From the NCBI RefSeq assembly GCF_020905335.1, contig NZ_JAJJMN010000001.1:1612001-1676000 (forward strand): a DNA stretch of 64,000 bases, in the 5' to 3' direction. Positions 16,520 through 25,929 of the stretch are shown in pieces. Within the stretch, counting starts at the first letter, position 1, and each line of letters opens with the position of its first letter. The notes beneath the pieces are model-generated. The model worked only from the letters and a program-made list of their open reading frames with translations. It was not told the origin of the DNA and ran no database searches. The stretch is from Flavobacterium lipolyticum. GTDB lineage: Bacteria > Bacteroidota > Bacteroidia > Flavobacteriales > Flavobacteriaceae. A program made the translations under genes and the position numbers.

Positions 16520-16723
16520 TCTTACTTTAGTTGATTTTTCCTAAACCCCCGACAAACTTTTATTTCATCGATCCTTTTAAAAGGCTCCTGTTTCGCTATT
16601 TATTCGCAATTAAAAATACAAATTTCAATTATTCTGCTATTTCATTGTTAATATATTACAAACAAATGTTAACACAAAAGGATGAAATGCAAAAATAATC
16701 GCCAAAATACACTATTCGGTATT

Positions 16724-16760
16724 AAAAAAGCCCAAATTCCTTAAAGGAATTTGGGCTTTT
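16724..16760. terminator. Terminator of glyQS
   Basis: AAAAAAGCCCAAATTCC (16724-16740) pairs with GGAATTTGGGCTTTT (16746-16760) around a 5-nt loop. It stops minus-strand transcripts from glyQS. Confidence 0.88.
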
Positions 16761-16780
16761 ATATCTAAATGTCGTAAATA

Positions 16781-18322
16781 TTACATTTTCATCAACCAGT
16801 TTTTCATTGAAACCTCGTTCTCGATGATGTCTTTTAATTCAGAGATCTTAACGCGATCTTGTTTCATTGTATCTCTGTGACGAATCGTTACAGTTTCGTC
16901 TTCAATCGTTTGATGATCTACAGTAATACAAAATGGTGTCCCAAGTGCATCCTGTCTTCTGTATCGACGACCTACTGCATCTTTTTCATCATACGCTACG
17001 TTGAAATCCCATTTTAAATCTTCGATGATTTTTTTAGAAATCTCAGGTAAACCATCTCTTTTAATTAATGGTAATACAGCTGCTTTTGTTGGAGCTAAAA
17101 CGGCCGGCAATTTCAATACGGTTCTTGTTGATCCGTCTTCTAAAACTTCTTCTTGCAATGAAGTGGCAAAAACAGCCAGAAACATACGATCTAAACCTAC
17201 AGAAGTTTCCACTACATATGGCACGTAGTTTTCATTCAACTCAGGGTCAAAATATTGCAATTTTCTACCGGAATATTCTTCGTGTGCTTTTAAATCAAAA
17301 TCTGTACGAGAGTGAATCCCTTCTAATTCTTTAAATCCGAATGGGAAGTTGAACTCGATATCTGCAGCAGCATTTGCATAGTGTGCTAACTTTTCATGAT
17401 CGTGAAAACGATAGTTTTGCTCTCCTAAACCTAAAGACAGGTGCCAATTTAAACGAGTAGTCTTCCAGTGTTCGTACCATTTCATTTCTTCACCCGGACG
17501 TACAAAAAACTGCATTTCCATTTGTTCAAATTCACGCATACGGAAAATAAATTGTCTTGCAACAATTTCATTTCTGAACGCTTTACCCGTTTGAGCAATT
17601 CCAAAAGGAACTTTCATACGACCCGATTTTTGTACATTAAGGAAATTCACAAAAATACCCTGAGCCGTTTCGGGACGCAAATACAAATCCATTGCAGACT
17701 CTGCAGAAGCTCCTAACTTCGTTCCGAACATTAAATTGAACTGTTTCACATCCGTCCAGTTTCTGGAACCTGTTTCAGGATCAGCAATTTCTAATTCTTC
17801 GATTAGTGCTTTTACGTCTTCTAAATCTCCATTTCCTAAAGAACGTCCTAAACGCTCTCTAATTTCTTTTTCTTTAGCCAGATATTCAATTACACGGGCA
17901 TTTGTAGTAACAAATTCCTGCTCATTAAAAGCATCTCCAAAACGAGCACTCGCTTTTTCAATTTCTTTTTTAGCTTTCAGATTAAGTTTTTCAGCATAAT
18001 CTTCTACCAAAACATCGGCTCTGTATCTTTTCTTTGAATCTTTATTGTCAATTAATGGGTCATTAAATGCATCAACGTGGCCTGAAGCTTTCCAGATTGT
18101 TGGGTGCATTAATATTGCAGCATCCAAACCGACAATATTTTCATTCATCTGAACCATTGATTTCCACCAATATTCACGAATATTCTTTTTTAACTCGACG
18201 CCATTTTGTGCATAATCATACACTGCACTTAATCCATCGTATACTTCGCTTGACGGAAAAATAAATCCGTACTCTTTTGCGTGCGAAACCACATTCTTAA
18301 ATAAATCTTCTTGTTTTGCCAT
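16781..18322 (-). CDS. glyQS: Glycine--tRNA ligase (alpha2 type)
   Basis: Single-chain, homodimer-type glycyl-tRNA synthetase of 513 residues, charging tRNA-Gly. Readable are FIFPSSEVYDGLSAVYDYAQ near the N-terminus, RPETAQGIFVNFLNV, the motif 2 segment GKAFRNEIVARQFIFRMREF with EFEQMEMQFF, and motif 3 ETSVGLDRMFLAVF. The anticodon-binding domain follows (VLPLIKRDGLPEI, FCITVDHQTIEDETVTIRHR). The ATG at 18322 is followed by MAKQEDLFKNVVSHAKEYGF. It has a -7 box upstream and a strong terminator downstream, so it is probably monocistronic. Confidence 0.96.
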   Translation of the reverse strand: MAKQEDLFKNVVSHAKEYGFIFPSSEVYDGLSAVYDYAQNGVELKKNIREYWWKSMVQMNENIVGLDAAILMHPTIWKASGHVDAFNDPLIDNKDSKKRYRADVLVEDYAEKLNLKAKKEIEKASARFGDAFNEQEFVTTNARVIEYLAKEKEIRERLGRSLGNGDLEDVKALIEELEIADPETGSRNWTDVKQFNLMFGTKLGASAESAMDLYLRPETAQGIFVNFLNVQKSGRMKVPFGIAQTGKAFRNEIVARQFIFRMREFEQMEMQFFVRPGEEMKWYEHWKTTRLNWHLSLGLGEQNYRFHDHEKLAHYANAAADIEFNFPFGFKELEGIHSRTDFDLKAHEEYSGRKLQYFDPELNENYVPYVVETSVGLDRMFLAVFATSLQEEVLEDGSTRTVLKLPAVLAPTKAAVLPLIKRDGLPEISKKIIEDLKWDFNVAYDEKDAVGRRYRRQDALGTPFCITVDHQTIEDETVTIRHRDTMKQDRVKISELKDIIENEVSMKNWLMKM

Positions 18323-18329
18323 AGTGATG

Positions 18330-18337
18330 CAAAAATA
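18330..18337 (-). promoter_or_regulatory. -7 promoter box of glyQS
   Basis: The minus strand reads TATTTTTG (TAnnTTTG), 7 nt before the ATG. It would give a very short or absent leader. Confidence 0.5.
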
Positions 18338-18420
18338 TAAAAAGTACTTTTAAAAAAAAGAAAAATAATAAAGTTTGAAGCAATGATTTGGTTATTTTTA
18401 TAGCTAAATTCTTTCTATTT

Positions 18421-19104
18421 GTGTTTAATTATCTCATCAACCTCTTTTTTCCTAAAGTTTGTGTCGGATGTCACACCCTTTTACTTAGTGGTGAAACTAT
18501 TTTGTGCACCCGTTGTCGCCACGAATTACCTCTTACTCAATACCATTTGAATCCAAAAAATGAGGCTGTGAAGAAATTTTATGGAAGAATCGACATGCAG
18601 CATGCATCGGCATTTTTGTATTTCAACAAAAAAGGAATTGTTCAGGAACTGATCCATAATCTCAAATACAAAGGTCATGAAGAAATCGGGACTTTTCTAG
18701 GTAATTGGTATGCCGAAGATTTAAAAGAATTACGTTTAAAAATTCCTTTTGATGTAATCATTCCTGTACCACTGCATCCCAAAAAACTAAAAAAACGAGG
18801 TTATAATCAGGTGACTACTTTTGGCACCACTTTATCTAAAAGTCTGGCAATTCCTTTTGACCCAGGCTTATTGTACCGAAAAAAATATTCAAAAACCCAA
18901 TCTAAAAAAAATCTTTTAGGAAGATCCGAAAGCATCGAAAACATCTTCGACGTCAAATTTTCGAATGAAAATCACAACAAACATTTTTTAATCGTTGACG
19001 ATGTATTGACAACGGGCGCTACCCTTGAAGCCTGTTCCAGAGCTTTACAAAAAATTCCCGGTGCCAAAATCAGCATTGTCTGTATGGCAATGGCAAATTC
19101 ATAA
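18421..19104 (+). CDS. ComF family phosphoribosyltransferase-like protein
   Basis: 227-residue ComF-family protein, related to proteins needed for DNA uptake in competent bacteria. The N-terminal zinc-binding pattern FPKVCVGCHTLL...ILCTRC, the central PLHPKKLKKRGYNQ and the C-terminal PRPP loop FLIVDDVLTTGAT are all present. I prefer GTG 18421 (MFNYLINLFFPKVCVGC), where family members usually start. A TTG at 18388 would add 11 hydrophobic residues. It is divergent from glyQS and has a terminator downstream. Whether it serves competence in this organism is not shown. Confidence 0.88.
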   Translation: MFNYLINLFFPKVCVGCHTLLLSGETILCTRCRHELPLTQYHLNPKNEAVKKFYGRIDMQHASAFLYFNKKGIVQELIHNLKYKGHEEIGTFLGNWYAEDLKELRLKIPFDVIIPVPLHPKKLKKRGYNQVTTFGTTLSKSLAIPFDPGLLYRKKYSKTQSKKNLLGRSESIENIFDVKFSNENHNKHFLIVDDVLTTGATLEACSRALQKIPGAKISIVCMAMANS

Positions 19105-19120
19105 GATAAAATTCCAATCC

Positions 19121-19170
19121 AAAAAAATCCAAACTCCAACAACAACAGTTATTGAAATTTGGATTTTTTT
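19121..19170. terminator. Bidirectional terminator between ComF and metalloprotease genes
   Basis: AAAAAAATCCAAA (19121-19133) pairs with TTTGGATTTTTTT (19158-19170) across a 24-nt loop. Stem ends resemble those at 12363-12410. Confidence 0.8.
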
Positions 19171-19188
19171 CAAAAATTTATCTTTTCT

Positions 19189-21885
19189 CTAGTATAGGAC
19201 TATTTTCTTAACCGTTCTGCGCTCCCCCTCTATTACAGTCACCAGGTACATCCCTGCTGTAGCTCCTGCTAATTGAATATTTTGATTAAAATAAGGCGTT
19301 TTATCAAAAGAGTTAAAATATACTTGTCTGCCAAGAATATCGTGTACATAAACCTGAACTCTGTTGATTGAATCACTAGTAAACTGAATGGTAAAATTTC
19401 CTCTGTTCGGATTCGGGTATAAAGTAAACGCTACATTTTCAATATCAATCTCTCCTAAAAAAAATGCTTTATTGCAAATATTCAATGAAGCTGAATTTAT
19501 AGTTCCAAAATTACCCGAAACTGCATCTCGAACTCTAAAACTCCAGGTTCCTTTAGGATCCTGACCGTTAAACACACTCAATAAATCAATTGGAACAACA
19601 ATCTGACTTGTAGTTTTGGAACAATCTAAAGCAACTCCGGCATCGTCAAACTGAAGAGCCAAAGTAGAATTTATTCCGCCACAGCTGTTACGATTATATA
19701 AATTAACCACCGTACCCTGCGGATTTACTATTTGCAATTCGAAATCTGAAAGCTTATCGTGTGTTACATTAACCAAAACATTTACATCGGAAATTGTCCC
19801 GGTTGATGCCGGCACATTTACCGTTTTAGAAGTAAAGGAATTTCCGGAAGGAATAGCAAAAGCATTCCCGAAACTATAAGAATCACAAGTTGTCGTTGAA
19901 GTATACCCCACTGCAAACGACTTACTATTTAAAGCATAATAAATATTTGCTGTTGGTTCAATCTTAAGTCTGCAATTTGTTGAAGCAGTTACACTGGTCG
20001 GAATCTGAACGGTTTGCGAACCGTCATTCGGTGTGTTTGAGGCTAAAATTATTGGAAATGTCAGACCTCCATCTGTTGATAGCTTGATATTTACTGACGA
20101 AGATCCCTGTAGTGTACTGGTATTGTTCACTGCCCATGTTATAGTCTGGTTCGATCCTATTGGCCAACTAACGTCATCTGTATTTTGCGAAGTAACCGTA
20201 AATGGTCCGGCACTAGTTACGACCGTTGCAATCATTGTATCAGTATTCGTCTGTGCAACTCCCGATGCACCATTGTCTCTTGCAGTCAGGGTAAAATGCA
20301 ATGTTCTTGCAACAGAAGAAACCGATTCCCAAGTTGTGGTCAACTTGTTCAAAAGTACAGTGTTCAAGTCGGGCATATAACGAACAAGTGAATTCCCCGG
20401 ACGTACAGACCTAAATAAAGGTCCATTTGGTTTTTCAGGATAGGCTGTACTATTGCTGTTTGCAGTTGATGATCCCGACGCACTATCCAATTGCTCCCAG
20501 GTATAGGTCACACCAGTAACAGCTGAACCAGTACCGGTTAAAATAAACGGTGTACTAATCGGAATTGTATAATCTGCACCGGCATCAACTACCGGAGGAT
20601 TATTTGCTATGGCTGTACTAACGGGACAATTCTTTCCAGACAACGTATTCTGGATTTGCAGAATGCTGGCGTAAGCAAAATAATCGTCTGAATGATTCTG
20701 AACATCATAGCCCTTAGACACTCCTGCATAACCCATTATAGTTGATCCGCTTCCCGGTTCAACATTTAAGCCTGTTCTTTCTGATCCATCAAAAGAAAAA
20801 GTATGATATCCTCCAAACTGATGTCCCATTTCATGAGCAACAAAATCAATATCAAAGCTATCACCTTCCGGTTTCTGGTCAGACGGTGATGTATAAGCAC
20901 TTCCCTTCCCCATTGCATCAGACGGTGTCGGACTATCGCAAACACAGCCAATGCAACCTGCATTTCCTCCTCCTCCTGACGCTCCAAACAAATGTCCGAT
21001 ATCATAATTAGCTTCTCCAATTACACTCGTTAAAGTGCTTTGAACTTCTTTGCTCCAATAATCATTACCATCTGAAGGATCTTTAGAGGTTCCTCTATCT
21101 GGGTTAGAATAAGGATCTGTTAGCCCATTGGTATAAATTACAGCATCATTATTGGCAATTAATACCACTCTTACAGCGAGGTCTTTATTAAAAACAGCAT
21201 TTACTCGCGCCAAAGTAGCATTCATTCCTGCCAATGCACCTGCTTTTGTACCTCCAAAATAAGCGGTGTATTCACCTGTACAAGACAGTGCCAGTCTAAA
21301 GGTTTTGAAAACTTTATTGTTTGCTGCCGATTTTGCAGTATTGGGTGAAGTACTTGAACTGGCTAATACGTCTGTTGTTTTACAAGTCAAGCGAGATTTT
21401 GAAGCTACATCATTTTTGGTAAACAAAACATAGGACGATTTGTCTTCCTGATTTTGCTCGATATATTCTGATGGCTTATCTGTACGAAGTACCATCGTCT
21501 GAACCCCAATTGGCGCTACACTAAAATAAATCTTCGCCGTCTTGTCGTCTAAACCGCGTCCTTCATAAGCTCTGATTTCCGGATATTTTGCCTGTAACTC
21601 AGGCTCAAAATTAGAAGATTCCCAAACTGAAAAACGTTCCAGTACACCTCCGGCATTAGGGAATGTAATTTCTGTCGAAGTATTTCTTGCTGTTCTAGCA
21701 GTAGTAACACTAAGTTTAGCCTTCAGAAAATCTGAATTCAGCTTATAGTACAATCGCCCTGATTGAGGCATAACTCCTCTTTTGCTTAGTGAAACAGCAT
21801 CAACTTTTTGCCACAAACCATCATTTTGGGCATATACACCAGCACAGCAAAAAGTAAAAAATAAAAAAAGTAGGTTTTTTTTCAT
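19189..21885 (-). CDS. Secreted M12-type zinc metalloprotease with T9SS sorting domain
   Basis: 898-residue protein exported by Sec (MKKNLLFLFFTFCCAGVYAQ) and then, judging by its C-terminus, the type IX system. The reprolysin-like catalytic region (about 190-410) has the zinc motif HEMGHQFGGYH (first His at residue 351) and the Met-turn-like GSTIMGYAGV. A spacer with PKD/Ig-like segments is followed by a P-like domain (about 675-805; DPKGTWSFRVRDAVSG). The last 75 residues form a type A sorting domain (LYPNPNRGNFTIQF, VYVHDILGRQVY, AGMYLVTVI). The propeptide (about 20-190) probably keeps it inactive until export. Substrates are unknown. A -7 box at 21907-21914 gives a short leader. Confidence 0.92.
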   Translation of the reverse strand: MKKNLLFLFFTFCCAGVYAQNDGLWQKVDAVSLSKRGVMPQSGRLYYKLNSDFLKAKLSVTTARTARNTSTEITFPNAGGVLERFSVWESSNFEPELQAKYPEIRAYEGRGLDDKTAKIYFSVAPIGVQTMVLRTDKPSEYIEQNQEDKSSYVLFTKNDVASKSRLTCKTTDVLASSSTSPNTAKSAANNKVFKTFRLALSCTGEYTAYFGGTKAGALAGMNATLARVNAVFNKDLAVRVVLIANNDAVIYTNGLTDPYSNPDRGTSKDPSDGNDYWSKEVQSTLTSVIGEANYDIGHLFGASGGGGNAGCIGCVCDSPTPSDAMGKGSAYTSPSDQKPEGDSFDIDFVAHEMGHQFGGYHTFSFDGSERTGLNVEPGSGSTIMGYAGVSKGYDVQNHSDDYFAYASILQIQNTLSGKNCPVSTAIANNPPVVDAGADYTIPISTPFILTGTGSAVTGVTYTWEQLDSASGSSTANSNSTAYPEKPNGPLFRSVRPGNSLVRYMPDLNTVLLNKLTTTWESVSSVARTLHFTLTARDNGASGVAQTNTDTMIATVVTSAGPFTVTSQNTDDVSWPIGSNQTITWAVNNTSTLQGSSSVNIKLSTDGGLTFPIILASNTPNDGSQTVQIPTSVTASTNCRLKIEPTANIYYALNSKSFAVGYTSTTTCDSYSFGNAFAIPSGNSFTSKTVNVPASTGTISDVNVLVNVTHDKLSDFELQIVNPQGTVVNLYNRNSCGGINSTLALQFDDAGVALDCSKTTSQIVVPIDLLSVFNGQDPKGTWSFRVRDAVSGNFGTINSASLNICNKAFFLGEIDIENVAFTLYPNPNRGNFTIQFTSDSINRVQVYVHDILGRQVYFNSFDKTPYFNQNIQLAGATAGMYLVTVIEGERRTVKKIVLY

Positions 21886-21906
21886 ATTCTAAATATAAAA
21901 GTATAT

Positions 21907-21914
21907 CAAAATTA
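21907..21914 (-). promoter_or_regulatory. -7 promoter box of the metalloprotease gene
   Basis: The minus strand reads TAATTTTG (TAnnTTTG), 21 nt before ATG 21885. Confidence 0.5.
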
Positions 21915-22054
21915 CGCGAATTAAATCAAAATCTTACACTTATTAGAGACAATTATACAGTTTTAAATTATAGACTGACCTATTTTCACAAAAACTAACA
22001 GTTGGAGCGTAAAAAATCAATTACGCTTAGCATTAAATTTAAAATAGAATAGTA

Positions 22055-22062
22055 TAAATTTG
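22055..22062 (+). promoter_or_regulatory. -7 promoter box of ribF
   Basis: TAAATTTG (TAnnTTTG). It contains the TTG at 22060 that opens the longest frame, so that codon cannot be the true start; translation begins at TTG 22084. Confidence 0.6.
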
Positions 22063-22083
22063 CACCATCTTAAATTATTTGTT

Positions 22084-23013
22084 TTGAAGCTCTTTCATTC
22101 TATAAACGATTTTCAGTCAACCAAGAAAACAATTTTAACTCTTGGAACTTTTGACGGTGTACATATTGGCCATAAAAAAATTCTGGAACGCATTACCCAA
22201 AACACTGAAAACGGAAAGTATGAAAGTTTAGTGCTTACCTTTTTTCCTCATCCAAGAATGGTACTGCAGGAAAAATCAGAAATAAAACTTTTAAATACCA
22301 TCACTGAAAAGTCAAAGCTTCTGGAAGCAACCGGAATCGAAAATCTGATCATTCATCCTTTTAACGAAAGTTTCTCCAGACTAACCGCTGAAGAGTTTGT
22401 ACATTCAATTTTGGTAGATCAGTTTCATATCCAGAAAATAATTATTGGTCATGATCATCGCTTTGGCAGAAACAGAACGGCCAATATTGATGATTTAATC
22501 GCTTTCGGTCATGAATACGGTTTTGAAGTTGAGCAAATCTCCGCTCAGGAAATTCAGGACGTTTCTGTAAGTTCAACCAAAATCAGAATAGCACTCAGCG
22601 AAGGAAATATGTCTTTGGCAAATGATTATCTGGGCTATCACTACTTTTTATCCGGTGAAGTTGTTCAGGGAAAACAGCTGGGAAGAACTATTGGTTTTCC
22701 AACGGCTAACATCGAAATTAATGATGAGTATAAACTGATTCCTAAAGCAGGCGTATACGTCGTAAAAGTTTTGATCGATCAAAAAGAGGTTTCGGGGATG
22801 ATGAACATTGGTTTTAATCCAACTGTTGACGGGCAAAAACAAACCATCGAAGTGAATCTTTTTGATTTTGATGCCGATATTTATGGTAAAAAAATTCAGG
22901 TTTCGTTATTACAATACCTGAGGGAAGAACAAAAGTTCGGCTCTGTCGATTTGTTAAAAGAACAATTGCATCTGGACAGAAAAAATGCTCTCGCATTTTT
23001 AAACAAAATTTAG
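22084..23013 (+). CDS. ribF: Bifunctional riboflavin kinase / FAD synthetase
   Basis: 309-residue enzyme making FMN and FAD from riboflavin and ATP. The N-terminal nucleotidyltransferase domain (about 10-175) has TLGTFDGVHIGHKKIL with the HxGH motif, FFPHPRMVL and GHDHRFGRNR. The C-terminal flavokinase domain (about 180-305) has GRTIGFPTANI and KAGVYVVKV. I start at TTG 22084 (MKLFHSINDF), which matches the usual N-terminus; the longer frame would start inside the promoter box. It is divergent from the metalloprotease gene and has no other rib genes nearby. Confidence 0.93.
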   Translation: MKLFHSINDFQSTKKTILTLGTFDGVHIGHKKILERITQNTENGKYESLVLTFFPHPRMVLQEKSEIKLLNTITEKSKLLEATGIENLIIHPFNESFSRLTAEEFVHSILVDQFHIQKIIIGHDHRFGRNRTANIDDLIAFGHEYGFEVEQISAQEIQDVSVSSTKIRIALSEGNMSLANDYLGYHYFLSGEVVQGKQLGRTIGFPTANIEINDEYKLIPKAGVYVVKVLIDQKEVSGMMNIGFNPTVDGQKQTIEVNLFDFDADIYGKKIQVSLLQYLREEQKFGSVDLLKEQLHLDRKNALAFLNKI

Positions 23014-23088
23014 AATAGCTTTCAACCTCTGAGTTGAAATCATTTTAACCAGAAAAAAAGTCTTTCCTTCTTAGCTTCCCATTTTTGG

Positions 23089-23114
23089 ACACTTAGACCT
23101 ATGTTTCTAAGTGT
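23089..23114. repeat. Small hairpin ACACTTAG/CTAAGTGT
   Basis: 8-bp arms (23089-23096 and 23107-23114) enclose ACCTATGTTT. The wording CTATGTTTCTAAGTGTT resembles the ends of the element at 3354-3484. There is no T run, so it is not an obvious terminator. Confidence 0.4.
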
Positions 23115-23266
23115 TACAATAAAAAATTCATCGTTTCTTTTTTAGGACAATGTCGCCTGACATACTTTTTACCCTTTTTAAATCATCGTAGTTATTTTTT
23201 TAGTAAATTTGACATAGAACTCTGTTTATCAAATATTTGCTATTAACTTCTTTAAAAATAACCATT

Positions 23267-23704
23267 ATGAAATTACCTAAAGAAATTACCAACGGTTTTC
23301 TGATTTTCCTTGGAATTGGAATTTACTTTTTATTGATGAACGTATTAGGTTTAGCTCATTTATTCTATCTGCGAACCCTAAATGTCTTTTTTATATTTTA
23401 CGGCGTGAATAAAACCATGCGAATGAATCTTCATGAAGGTGAAACTAATTTTGTATCAAATGCAGTCTCAGCAATGGCTACCTCTGTAGTGGGTGTAGCC
23501 TTAAGTGTTTTTGGACTGCTCGTTTACAGTTATGCCCGGGGTGGAGATGCTTATGTAAAAACACTTTCGGAAACTTTTATGTTTGGCGGAAATCCTTCGG
23601 TACCAACTTATTGCATCTGCTTACTTTTTGAAGGAATCGCTTCATCAGTAATCGTTACATTGATGATGATGCTGTACTGGAATAACAAATATGCAGCCGA
23701 TTAA
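23267..23704 (+). CDS. Integral membrane protein of unknown function, 145 aa
   Basis: After MKLPKEITNG come hydrophobic segments at about residues 11-30, 34-48, 70-97 and 113-138 (GFLIFLGIGIYFLLMNVLGL, AVSAMATSVVGVALSVFGLL, SVIVTLMMMLYW). These suggest four membrane helices. The family was not recognised. ATG 23267 is preferred over a TTG at 23237; the extra ten residues do not resemble a helix start, and a near-consensus -7 sequence overlaps that TTG. The gene is followed by a 17-bp perfect terminator and appears to be monocistronic. Confidence 0.75.
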   Translation: MKLPKEITNGFLIFLGIGIYFLLMNVLGLAHLFYLRTLNVFFIFYGVNKTMRMNLHEGETNFVSNAVSAMATSVVGVALSVFGLLVYSYARGGDAYVKTLSETFMFGGNPSVPTYCICLLFEGIASSVIVTLMMMLYWNNKYAAD

Positions 23705-23729
23705 TTTTTAAAAGTAAATCAAACTAAAT

Positions 23730-23786
23730 AACACTCTAAAATCATAAAAAATTAAAATTATATGATTTTAGAGTGTTTGTTTTTTG
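23730..23786 (+). terminator. Terminator of the 145-aa membrane protein gene
   Basis: A perfect 17-bp inverted repeat (23730-23746 / 23761-23777, core CACTCTAAAATCATA) is followed by TGTTTTTT. Confidence 0.85.
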
Positions 23787-23846
23787 AAAATAGCTGTCAA
23801 ATATTCATTTACAGGATTGGGCATTGGTTGATTGGAACTATTTAAC

Positions 23847-23854
23847 TACTTTTG
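23847..23854 (+). promoter_or_regulatory. -7 promoter box of bioB
   Basis: TACTTTTG (TAnnTTTG). It covers the TTG 23852 of the longest frame, so the ATG at 23876, 21 nt further, is the start. Confidence 0.6.
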
Positions 23855-23875
23855 GAGCATCAAAAAACTGCATCA

Positions 23876-24964
23876 ATGAGCATTACAAAACACAATTGGA
23901 CAAAAGACGAAATAATTGCCATATATAATAAACCTATGATGGACTTGCTGTATGAAGCAGCAACAATTCACAGGCAAAAACATGATCCTAACGTAGTTCA
24001 GGTATCTACTTTACTTTCAATCAAAACCGGAGGCTGTCCGGAAGACTGCGGGTATTGCCCACAAGCTGCACGTTATAACACGGGTGTTGAAGGAAACGAT
24101 CTAATGAGTGTTAGCCAGGTTAAAGCACAGGCTTTACGTGCAAAATCCAGTGGATCATCACGTGTATGTATGGGAGCTGCCTGGAGAAATGTAAAAGATG
24201 GTGAAGAATTCGACCAGGTTTTAGAGATGGTTCGTACCATTAACAAACTTGACATGGAGGTTTGCTGTACCTTAGGTATGATTACCGAAAATCAGGCGCA
24301 GCGTTTGGCTGAAGCAGGTCTATATGCTTACAACCACAATTTAGATACTTCTGAAGAATATTATAAAGATGTTATTTCAACCCGTGGTTTCGAAGACCGT
24401 TTGCAAACTATCGAGAATGTTCGTAAAACGAATGTTACCGTTTGCAGTGGAGGAATCATTGGAATGGGAGAAAGTATCGAAGACAGAGCCGGAATGCTTG
24501 TAGCGCTTTCTACTTTAAACCCTCAACCGGAATCTGTGCCAATTAATGCTTTGGTAGCTGTTGAAGGAACTCCAATGGAAGAGGAAAAACCAGTTGAAAT
24601 TTGGGAAATGATCCGTATGGTTGCCACTACAAGAATTGTAATGCCGGATACACAGGTTCGTTTGTCAGCAGGAAGAACTAACATGAGCCGTGAAGGACAG
24701 GCAATGTGCTTTTTTGCAGGGGCCAATTCTATTTTTGCAGGTGATAAACTGCTTACGACACCAAACCCTGATGTACATGAAGACATGAAGATGTTTGAAA
24801 TGTTAGGATTGAATCCACAAAAGCCATTTACAAAAGTTTCACAACCTAAAACAGTTGAAGCAGCTGATTCTCAGTTCGTTCCTCTAGGAGAAAAACCAAA
24901 ATGGTCAAGACCAGGACACACTATTGAAAGAAATCTTGAAGCTACGGCCAAATCAAAAATTTAA
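23876..24964 (+). CDS. bioB: Biotin synthase
   Basis: Radical SAM enzyme inserting sulfur into dethiobiotin. 362 residues. The 4Fe-4S motif is CPEDCGYC (Cys54, Cys58, Cys61). The auxiliary-cluster residues lie in VCMGAAWRN, EVCCTLGMI and TVCSGGIIGMGE, and the conserved Arg in VRLSAGR. ATG 23876 starts MSITKHNWTKDEI as in relatives. It is a stand-alone gene with its own -7 box and a 14-bp terminator. The other biotin genes (bioF, bioD, bioA) are 19-26 kb away, so biotin synthesis is split across the region. Confidence 0.97.
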   Translation: MSITKHNWTKDEIIAIYNKPMMDLLYEAATIHRQKHDPNVVQVSTLLSIKTGGCPEDCGYCPQAARYNTGVEGNDLMSVSQVKAQALRAKSSGSSRVCMGAAWRNVKDGEEFDQVLEMVRTINKLDMEVCCTLGMITENQAQRLAEAGLYAYNHNLDTSEEYYKDVISTRGFEDRLQTIENVRKTNVTVCSGGIIGMGESIEDRAGMLVALSTLNPQPESVPINALVAVEGTPMEEEKPVEIWEMIRMVATTRIVMPDTQVRLSAGRTNMSREGQAMCFFAGANSIFAGDKLLTTPNPDVHEDMKMFEMLGLNPQKPFTKVSQPKTVEAADSQFVPLGEKPKWSRPGHTIERNLEATAKSKI

Positions 24965-24998
24965 GAAAAAGAGTTCCTAAATCTCGATAAATATTTCT

Positions 24999-25035
24999 AA
25001 ATTGCTTATAACATGTGTTATAAGCAATTTTTTTA
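24999..25035 (+). terminator. Terminator of bioB
   Basis: A perfect 12-bp stem ATTGCTTATAAC (25001-25012) / GTTATAAGCAAT (25017-25028), extended by two A-T pairs, has loop ATGT and a T run. The loop ATG (25013) opens the frame of the next gene but is not a credible start. Confidence 0.9.
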
Positions 25036-25045
25036 TTTAATAGAG

Positions 25046-25912
25046 ATGAAGTTAAAGCAAATCGAAAGGGTAAAAAAAATCTCAAAGGCTGATTTTATTT
25101 CCCAGTATGTGAAAAATCAAATTCCTGTAGTTGTCGAAGAATTGACCGAAGACTGGCCAGCTTATCACAAATGGAAATTATCTTATATCAACGAAATCGC
25201 CGGAAATAGTATTGTTCCTCTATACGATGACAGACCTGTAAATCATGAAGATGGTTTTAACGAAGCTCATACCACTATGAAAATGAGTGATTACATTCAT
25301 CTTCTGGAATCAAAACCAACGAACTACCGTATTTTTCTTTATAATCTGATGAAAGAAGTTCCGCTATTAAAAGAAGACTTTTTATGGCCGGATATTGGCT
25401 TGAATTTGGTGAAACAAATGCCAATGCTATTTTTTGGCGGAGAAAATGCACGGGTGTTCATGCATTATGATATTGACTACTCCAATATTTTACATTTTCA
25501 TTTTCACGGAGAAAAACAGTGCATGCTTTTTGCTCCCGATCAATCCAAATACATGTACAAGGTACCACATGCCTTAATTTCAAGAGAAGACATTGATTTT
25601 GACAATCCTGACTATGAAAAATTTCCTGCTCTTAAAAATGCACAGGGATTTATTACCAATTTAAAACATGGCGAAATGCTGTACATGCCTGAAGGATACT
25701 GGCATTACATGAAATATTTAACCCCGGGCTTTTCGATGAGTCTGAGAGCTTTTCCTAAAAACATTACCAACCTGTCCAAAGCCTTTTACAATGTTTTTAT
25801 TATGCGCTATTTCGATATCATGATGCGTAAATTCAAAGGTCAAAAATGGATTGACTATAAAAATGAAAAAGCCATCCGGAATACCAATGAAAATCTGCAA
25901 AAAACCTCTTAA
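25046..25912 (+). CDS. Cupin-like (JmjC-type) Fe(II)/2-oxoglutarate oxygenase
   Basis: 288-residue soluble protein of the cupin_8/JmjC-like group. The metal-binding HxD is read in FMHYDIDYS, followed by HFHGEKQCMLFAPDQ and the distal His in MPEGYWHYMKY. N-terminal ADFISQYVKNQIPVVVEEL and DWPAYHKW match the family's opening. Members hydroxylate proteins or small molecules; the substrate here is unknown. I start at ATG 25046 (MKLKQIERV), because the upstream ATG 25013 lies in the loop of the bioB terminator. It is convergent with the first large T9SS gene, only 17 bases away and without an evident terminator between them. Confidence 0.88.
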   Translation: MKLKQIERVKKISKADFISQYVKNQIPVVVEELTEDWPAYHKWKLSYINEIAGNSIVPLYDDRPVNHEDGFNEAHTTMKMSDYIHLLESKPTNYRIFLYNLMKEVPLLKEDFLWPDIGLNLVKQMPMLFFGGENARVFMHYDIDYSNILHFHFHGEKQCMLFAPDQSKYMYKVPHALISREDIDFDNPDYEKFPALKNAQGFITNLKHGEMLYMPEGYWHYMKYLTPGFSMSLRAFPKNITNLSKAFYNVFIMRYFDIMMRKFKGQKWIDYKNEKAIRNTNENLQKTS

Positions 25913-25929
25913 GAGCATTCTTTATATTT

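Noticed and set aside
22060..22083. Longer ribF frame from TTG 22060 (and similarly bioB from 23852 and panC from 62084)
   Set aside because: These start codons lie inside exact TAnnTTTG -7 boxes; the downstream starts match family N-termini.
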